64,000 bases of DNA from Icerya purchasi. Its lineage: Eukaryota > Arthropoda > Insecta > Hemiptera > Monophlebidae. How positions within the stretch are numbered: the stretch's first letter is position 1; the number at the start of each line of letters is the position of its first letter. Positions 58,301 through 64,000 of the stretch are shown here, piece after piece. The stretch is taken from contig CM077115.1 of the NCBI GenBank assembly GCA_039619475.1, forward strand, positions 220,209,291 through 220,273,290, given 5' to 3'. The translations under genes were made by a program, and so were the position numbers. A model generated the notes under the pieces. It did no database searches, had not been told where the DNA came from, and worked only from the letters and a program-made list of their open reading frames with translations.

Positions 58301-59035
58301 TTCCTCTAATCACATTTCCTCCAAATTCTTGATTATATCGGACTCCATAACCGCCCTTCAGGCCATTTGCTCTCCCCTTCCTGATTATTCCTGTGATTTC
58401 ATTATACTCCGCATTCGCTCACTTATCCACGCTCTTTCTTCCCTTCATTCTATTCAAATTGATTTGCTGTGGGTTCCTAGCCATTCGGGCATCTGCGGTA
58501 ATGAAGCGGCGGACTCATTGGCTCGGGCTGCTGCCTATTCTCACTTCTTTTTTAAAAAAGTCCCTTCGTCCAATATCCTTCCTCTGTGCAAAGATTTTCA
58601 TCTTAGGTTTTGGTCGGATATGTACGTTTCCTCTTTCTCTAACAATCGCTCTTTCTCTATCTGTCTGTCCAACCTAGTCTTCCTGCCAATCCGTGGTTCT
58701 CTTTGTTTCCTTCACTTCGTCGTTCTGTTGTTGTCTCCGTTATTCGCTTGCGCTTTAACCATTCTCTGCTGCCTTCCTCCCGTTTTCGTTTTTCCTTGGT
58801 TTCCTCTCCATATTGTCCTCTCCACTCGAACGAAGAGCATGTTTGCGATACGGACCATGTGTTCTTTGAGTGTTCATCTCTTTCTGCTGAGTGCTCGGCT
58901 TTCTACTTTAGTTTGCTGGGACTTGGTCTTCCTACTCCGTACTGCGCCTCTTATGTTCTATCTCTTCCCTCTCCACAAATTGTTCCTATTATTTGTTACT
59001 TTCTCCTAACAATATCTGATCGTATCAGGATATAA
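55300..59035 (+). pseudogene. I-like LINE copy 1, ORF2 (EN-RT-RNase H)
   Basis: Endonuclease: ILQWNCRSLRANKN, ALISETWLRSG, DGYGGTAILVKNDI, IIGRDWNAHSPLWGC, GSDHVPILI. A one-base loss in an A-run at 56345-56349 shifts frame. RT: SSPTPGLDGIPFLVLKNLSE, LRPISLASCIRKLFEGMLNK, MFGFRPGIGPSDCISLF, FIDISCAFDNVHLP, GLPQGSSLSPTLFNIYTISV, FFADDILLYA (FADD box). RNase H: FTDGSKKPDGVGASF, TAELMAILRS, ISDSITALQAI, LLWVPSHSGICGNEAADSLA. Another shift near 58670 leads to SLRRSVVVSVIRLRFNHSLL, the Cys/His block CPLHSNEEHVCDTDHVF, and the end at 59033-59035. Two breaks in 3.7 kb mean it is a recent but inactive copy. Confidence 0.9.
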
Positions 59036-59111
59036 GTGATTCCTTCCTATTCTAATTGCTTCTGGGTAAAGGTCCCTGGTTGACAAGCCCAAAAAAAAAA
59101 AAAAAAAAAAA
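59036..59111 (+). mobile_element. 3' end of I-like LINE copy 1
   Basis: A short 3' UTR ends GGTTGACAAGCCC followed by an A-run (59091-59111). The GACAAGCCC tag is shared with three other insertions in the window. Confidence 0.8.
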
Positions 59112-62100
59112 TATGATATGCATATGTACAGCATGCGTGTGTGTACGGACAATACAGTTTCATGGTAGTTATTTCTACAGAATACTCGGAAAAATAAATA
59201 AAAAAATATTACTAGAAATTTGAATTTTGAGTCGTGAAGGGAAAGGGAAAACTTTAGAACTATGGAAAATAGAAAAAATATGTTCAGATTAATTTTGAAA
59301 CCCCGCTCCCCCTAATAGGATATGTTATGTATAGTGTATACGGTATCATATATACATGGAAACGAATAATATGCTTTTGTGACAGTTAGATGTATGTGTA
59401 CTCGAAAATAAAAAAAATACTACAAAAAGACTTGAAATTTGAACTGTAAGGATAGAGGGAAATTTCGGAACAGTGGAAAGAATTGAAAATACGCTCGAAT
59501 TTAATTTTTGAATACTTATGCTCGGGTAAAATAAAAAAATATTATGTACAAACGGTAAAAAATGACCTGATGATATATAGAGCATTAAAGTTATCTTCGA
59601 TCTTTGATTATACATTTTCGATTAATTTTGATAATATATAATAGAATAATGATAAATGTGGAATGTGTACAGGAAAGCATGGTGTATTTTAACATCAAAT
59701 GACATTATGATTGATCTGTGCGTGGGAATGGGTTGCGATTAGGTCTTTGAATGATTCGATTTTAGAATCGGAGAAAAAATAAAAGATTTGTGAAAGATCG
59801 TGAAAATTTTTGGAGCATTGGAAAAAATAAAAATATATTTAGATTAAATCTACAATATCTAAGCTCTGAAAAATATTATATACTAAGTGCAATACAAGGT
59901 AAAGAGGTTTAAGGTTGGTTTCAGGGTTCTGATAGAAAAAAATAACAAACGAATAACATAAATGAAAGTGGAATAACGGACGGTTACAGTGACGATGGCG
60001 TAGAAACATGTGTGCAGAACGGATGTTGTGAATTCACGACGACAGATTTGCATAAAAATAAAAATTTGTGAGCGGAAAAATGATTGGAAGCTTAAAAAAT
60101 CTGTAATACTTAGGTTTGAAAAAAAAAATGACTACGAATGATATAGAAAATAACGCTAACGGATGTGAATGCGTGTATGAGTATTTGAGAATAAAAAATA
60201 AAAACAACATTATGAACTATTGTTAATTTAGGTCGGGAGGGTGAAAGAAAAGAAGAAGAAATTTTTAGAACCGTGTAAAGTGAAAAATATTGAGACTCGG
60301 TTGGGTTTTGAAAATAGATAATAGGATGTGTACATGTATAACATGCGCAGATATAGTGTTGTGTAATCGCGACGATGTATATATGTGTGGGAACGACTTG
60401 TGCGCTTTTGTGGCGGTTGTGACGATCGAAGAGTATGAGGAAAAAATATAAAAAGTATATTCGATGAGTAAATTGCTTGCAAAAGTTAGAGAAGACTTAA
60501 AGGTTACATTTACTTATTGATTATAAATTTCGATTCATTTTGATAATGTATAATGGAGAACGTGCGTGAGAAGTGCTGGGATGCTTTTGCGACAGTCGAG
60601 GGTTTGATGGAGTCTTAAACAGAAAATAAAATATAGCATGAACAGATCTGAAAAAATATTTGGAGTTTGAAAAATAAAATATTCTTAAACTAATAGATTC
60701 GGAAAAAATTAATATGAATGATGGGGAAATCATCGTTAGCATATTCATGCGCGGGAATGTGTAGTGCAGTTTCACATTCGGGTGGATGTATTCATGAAAA
60801 ATAATATGAAATATTTGTAATTTGTGTAGGGTAGAAAGGATAGGGAGGGGGTTTGAAATCGTGTTAAATAAAAATGTTTGAAAAAAAATTTTTGGAGGTG
60901 AAAAAGTATACTCAGACTAATTCTGTAATAATTAGACATGAAAAATTATTATGAACGATATGAGAATTAACGGTAGAAGATGTGTGCACAATCATACTGG
61001 CGAAGATAACAATGGATTTATTTTTAGAACCTGTGAAGAAAAATAAAATAAAAAAATTATGATCAATCGGAAGAAATGATCGGAAGTGAAGAAAATATAC
61101 TTAGGCTAAATCTATAATAGTTAGACATGGAAAAAATTATTATGATCGATATGGAAACTAACCGCATGAGATGTGTACATATTCATAGCAGTGAAGATAT
61201 CGAGGGATTTATTTTAAGAATCGGAGAAAAAAATAAAAATTTATCAGCGGTCGGAAGAAATGATCGGAAGTGAAGAAAATATACTCGTACTTAGGCTAAA
61301 TCTATAATAGTTAGACATGGAAAAAATTATTATGATCGATATGGAAACTAACTGCATGATATGTGTACATATTCATAGCAGTGAAGATATCGAGGGATTT
61401 ATTTTAAGAATCGGAGAAAAAAATAAAAATTTATCAGCGGTCGGAAGAAATGTTCGAAAGCGTAAAAAATATACTTACGATAATTCCATAATATTTGGAG
61501 TTGAAAAAAGTTATTATGAACGATGTAGAAACTAATAGCAGGAGATGTGATATCGCAGTGGGTATCGCAGCGGTGTAAACATGTGAGGGAATGGATAGTG
61601 GGACATTCGTAGCGGTCACATAAAAAATAATTACCGTTCAAATATGAAATGATGGAGACTGCGGGAGCGTCGATCGGGGGTTTGGTGGTTATAGTAAAAG
61701 TAAATATATTGGATATTAAAACAGCGGCTGCGGTATGTGCAGGATTGGATGTTAAGCTACTATAGTGTGTAAGATGATCGGAGAATAAGAAAAAATAAAT
61801 AATGTATATTATACTCGATCGGAAAAGAGGGTGGAAGGGGTAAAGGAAACTAAGGATAGTTTTGGAGTATAGAAATAATTGATTTGTTAATTTGTAAATG
61901 TTTTGGATAACCTGAAAGGTTTAGACAACAGAGCAGGGATTGGGTTATTATGTGAAAAATAATAATTAAAAAAAATACTATAACGCGGTGATTCTTGCAT
62001 GTAACGATATGATCGGAGAATTTTTCGTTGCGGGTGCGTCTATACTTGTAAAAATACGAAAGATCCTTAAAAAATTGAGCAATGTATGAATAATAATATA

Positions 62101-62830
62101 TACTTAGGCTTTGAAATATTTTTAAAAACGTTGTATCTGCGAGCGGTCAATATATGCGCGGGATCAGCTTGTGCGCTTTCGCGGAGGCTAACGCTGTGTT
62201 AGATATATGCGCGGGATCGGGACGTGCGCTTTGGTATATGACGGTAAGATCTGGGAATCGGGAAAAATAAAAAATATACTTAGGCTAATTTTGAAATTTC
62301 CATACTTAGACTTTGAAATATTAAAAAAATAATCTCGGTATGGGGAACGGGGGAGGCATGCGGGGGAACGGCGTGTGCGCTTTTGCAGCAGAGAACGTTA
62401 TGTTAGATATACGCGAAGCAACGGCGCGTGTGCTTTAGCATTTGACTGTACGATCAGGGAATCCGGTAAATAAAAAAATATACATAGACTTCGAAATATT
62501 AAAAAAAAAACGCAGTATCGGGAACGGAGCGCGTGTGTGGATGTGATATCGCGATGGAGATCGGAGTATGCATGGGAACGGCGCGTGCGCTTTTGCGGCG
62601 GCTAACGTTATGTTAGATATATGCGAAGCAGCGGCGCGCGTGTGGGATCGAAATATACGTGTGTGAGGGGCGAATGGAGGTGTTGGGATAGATTTTAGCT
62701 TTAAATATCATACTTGGGTTACATTTTGGAATTTTCATACTTACGCGCGGAATTTTGAAAAATCGCGGTAACGTCGTGGGCGGGAGGGGCGGGCGGGGAC
62801 TTGGGTTACTTTCAGACATTAATTAATTTA
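59112..62830. repeat. Satellite-like array with a clear 190-bp tandem pair
   Basis: Degenerate monomers share AAATATACTTAGGCTAA, TCTATAATAGTTAGACATGG and AAAAATTATTATGATCGATATG with those at the palindrome ends. The best pair is 61121-61258 against 61311-61448, about 190 bp apart and nearly identical apart from a CGTACT insertion and two substitutions. Towards 62.1-62.8 kb the monomers become GC-rich (GCGTGTGCGCTTTTGCGG, GTTATGTTAGATATATGCG). No gene. Confidence 0.75.
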
Positions 62831-63053
62831 CTTATGTTAATTAATAATCTGTTCGGTTTAACGGAAATGTGCAGGGGAACGCACGGCGGGAATTTTGGGG
62901 AAATTGGGGGAAACTTGGGTGAATTTTCAGCGTCGGAATAAAAAATTGGGTTAGTTTTTGCCTCCCTGATGAAATACTTATGTTACTTTCAACCCTCTGC
63001 ACACGTTTAGGGGTTGTGACGTCAGAGCTGCCAGTTCCTGTATTTACTGACTA

Positions 63054-63305
63054 CTACGGTTTTTGTACAGAGATTAATTCTTCTTCATTAACTGCAACAA
63101 TGGTTGTATTGTGAGAAGTCGTATGTGCATACGAATTGACCTGACTTACAATTACATTTGTAATATATTCCTTCAAATTGTTAAGGATATTATGTAGGTC
63201 ACCTTTATACACTGCATTTTTGGGAATAACAGCGAATATATCATCAACAAAGTGATCAAATGATTTTCCACGTTCATCAATAGGTAAAACGTTATCAAAG
63301 TTCAT
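63054..63305 (-). CDS. Unrecognised ORF, 83 aa
   Basis: This ATG-to-stop frame has balanced composition: LPIDERGKSFDHFVDDIFAV, then YKGDLHNILNNLKEYITNVI, then NSYAHTTSHNTTIVAVNEEE. It reads like an alpha-helical N-terminal domain of a small protein. It lies between satellite-like DNA and the window end, with AT-rich sequence upstream. No family is recognised. Confidence 0.35.
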   Translation of the reverse strand: MNFDNVLPIDERGKSFDHFVDDIFAVIPKNAVYKGDLHNILNNLKEYITNVIVSQVNSYAHTTSHNTTIVAVNEEELISVQKP

Positions 63306-64000
63306 ATTGTACGATTATTTTAGTTACAATAAATGGCTACACTGATTTAAAAAAAAACATCGAAGCGGGTTCCGCTAATTTTATGTGTTGCAACCGTTCT
63401 TATCCTAAAGGAAATTGCGAGAAATAACGACGTAAATAATATTGGAATAATCTTACTTCTGCCGTCATTTATTATACAGTTGAAATATTTGAAAATTTTT
63501 CGACCGGGTAGAATTTCGTGTGCGAGACGATAGCAAGAAACTGTCGATACGATATTTTTACTAAATTCGTGGAAAAGCATCCGAACGAAATATAATCCGA
63601 TGTAAACGGTAGTATTACATCTCTAGTTTTATTTTCATGGAACAAGACATAAAGCAAAGTTAAACGCAAAAATGCGTGTGATCACTACGCTCGAAAAGAC
63701 GATCACTATAAAAATAATGTGCATGCCCATGAAAACAATCCTATTCATAAAAATAAAGCTGAGCAAATAATATAGATATAATTACATTCGTAGAAATTGT
63801 AAGAAGAAAAATATAAACAAAGAATAGTGAAATGGAAATAAAAGGAAAGAAAGAAAAAATGTTTCCCTGAAAATTTAGACTATAAATTGAACGATTTGCG
63901 AAATAATCAGGTTTCATTTGATGGAGCACTGTCCGGTGATTTTAATCAAACGCTTCCAGAGATATCTCGCTGATGAATTTCATGCTTGCACAATTAGATA
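63306..64000. other. No recognised gene at window end
   Basis: Short frames only; no element or gene signature was seen. Confidence 0.45.

Overview
This is eukaryotic, AT-rich DNA, most likely from an arthropod and probably an insect. The evidence is canonical GT-AG introns, Jockey-like, I/R1-like and CR1/L2-like non-LTR retrotransposons, a Helentron, hAT and mariner remnants, and exons of a metazoan PP2C phosphatase (PPM1G type). There are no bacterial-style operons, and I saw no tRNA, rRNA or CRISPR array. Almost everything recognisable is mobile-element DNA; the one ordinary host gene is a two-exon piece of the phosphatase.

Region 1 (1-17323) is a very large inverted repeat. Arms 1-7867 and 9426-17323 mirror each other base for base wherever I compared them, around a 1,558-bp unique loop (7868-9425). 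The only difference I found is two extra 15/16-bp units (+31 bp) in an ATTCGAA-rich array near the outer end of the right arm. Each arm carries a 332-codon gene, a related pseudogene with two in-frame stops, three hAT-type MITEs with 8-bp target duplications, and satellite-like repeats. The loop carries a broken, intron-containing gene. The two paralogues look like exonuclease-fold proteins with degenerate catalytic motifs, and each sits head-to-head with a short divergent coding segment. I suspect a decayed Maverick/DNA-virus-like element that was duplicated in inverted orientation, but this is inference.

Region 2 (17.3-26.3 kb) is a graveyard: a third copy of the divergent segment, a 5'-truncated LINE tail, Jockey-type RT and gag scraps, a dead mariner transposase, a LINE 3' end, and a dead hAT transposon.

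Region 3 (26.3-42.9 kb, minus strand) is two PPM1G-like exons separated by a 16,147-bp intron. The intron holds a gag remnant and a nested stack: a Helentron (helicase plus endonuclease) split by a CR1/L2-like LINE, whose reverse transcriptase is itself split by an I-like LINE (32.16-37.05 kb, plus) and a LINE 3' end (37.58-38.44 kb, minus).

Region 4 (42.9-47.1 kb) is AT-rich, with little beyond a short repeat. Region 5 (47.1-50.5 kb, minus) is a nearly intact but 5'-truncated Jockey-like LINE. Region 6 (52.4-59.1 kb, plus) is a near full-length I-like LINE with ORF1, an inter-ORF frame and ORF2, inactivated by several small frameshifts. Satellite-like DNA related to that at the palindrome ends lies at 50.6-52.4 kb and 59.1-62.8 kb. 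The last kilobase holds one small unrecognised ORF.
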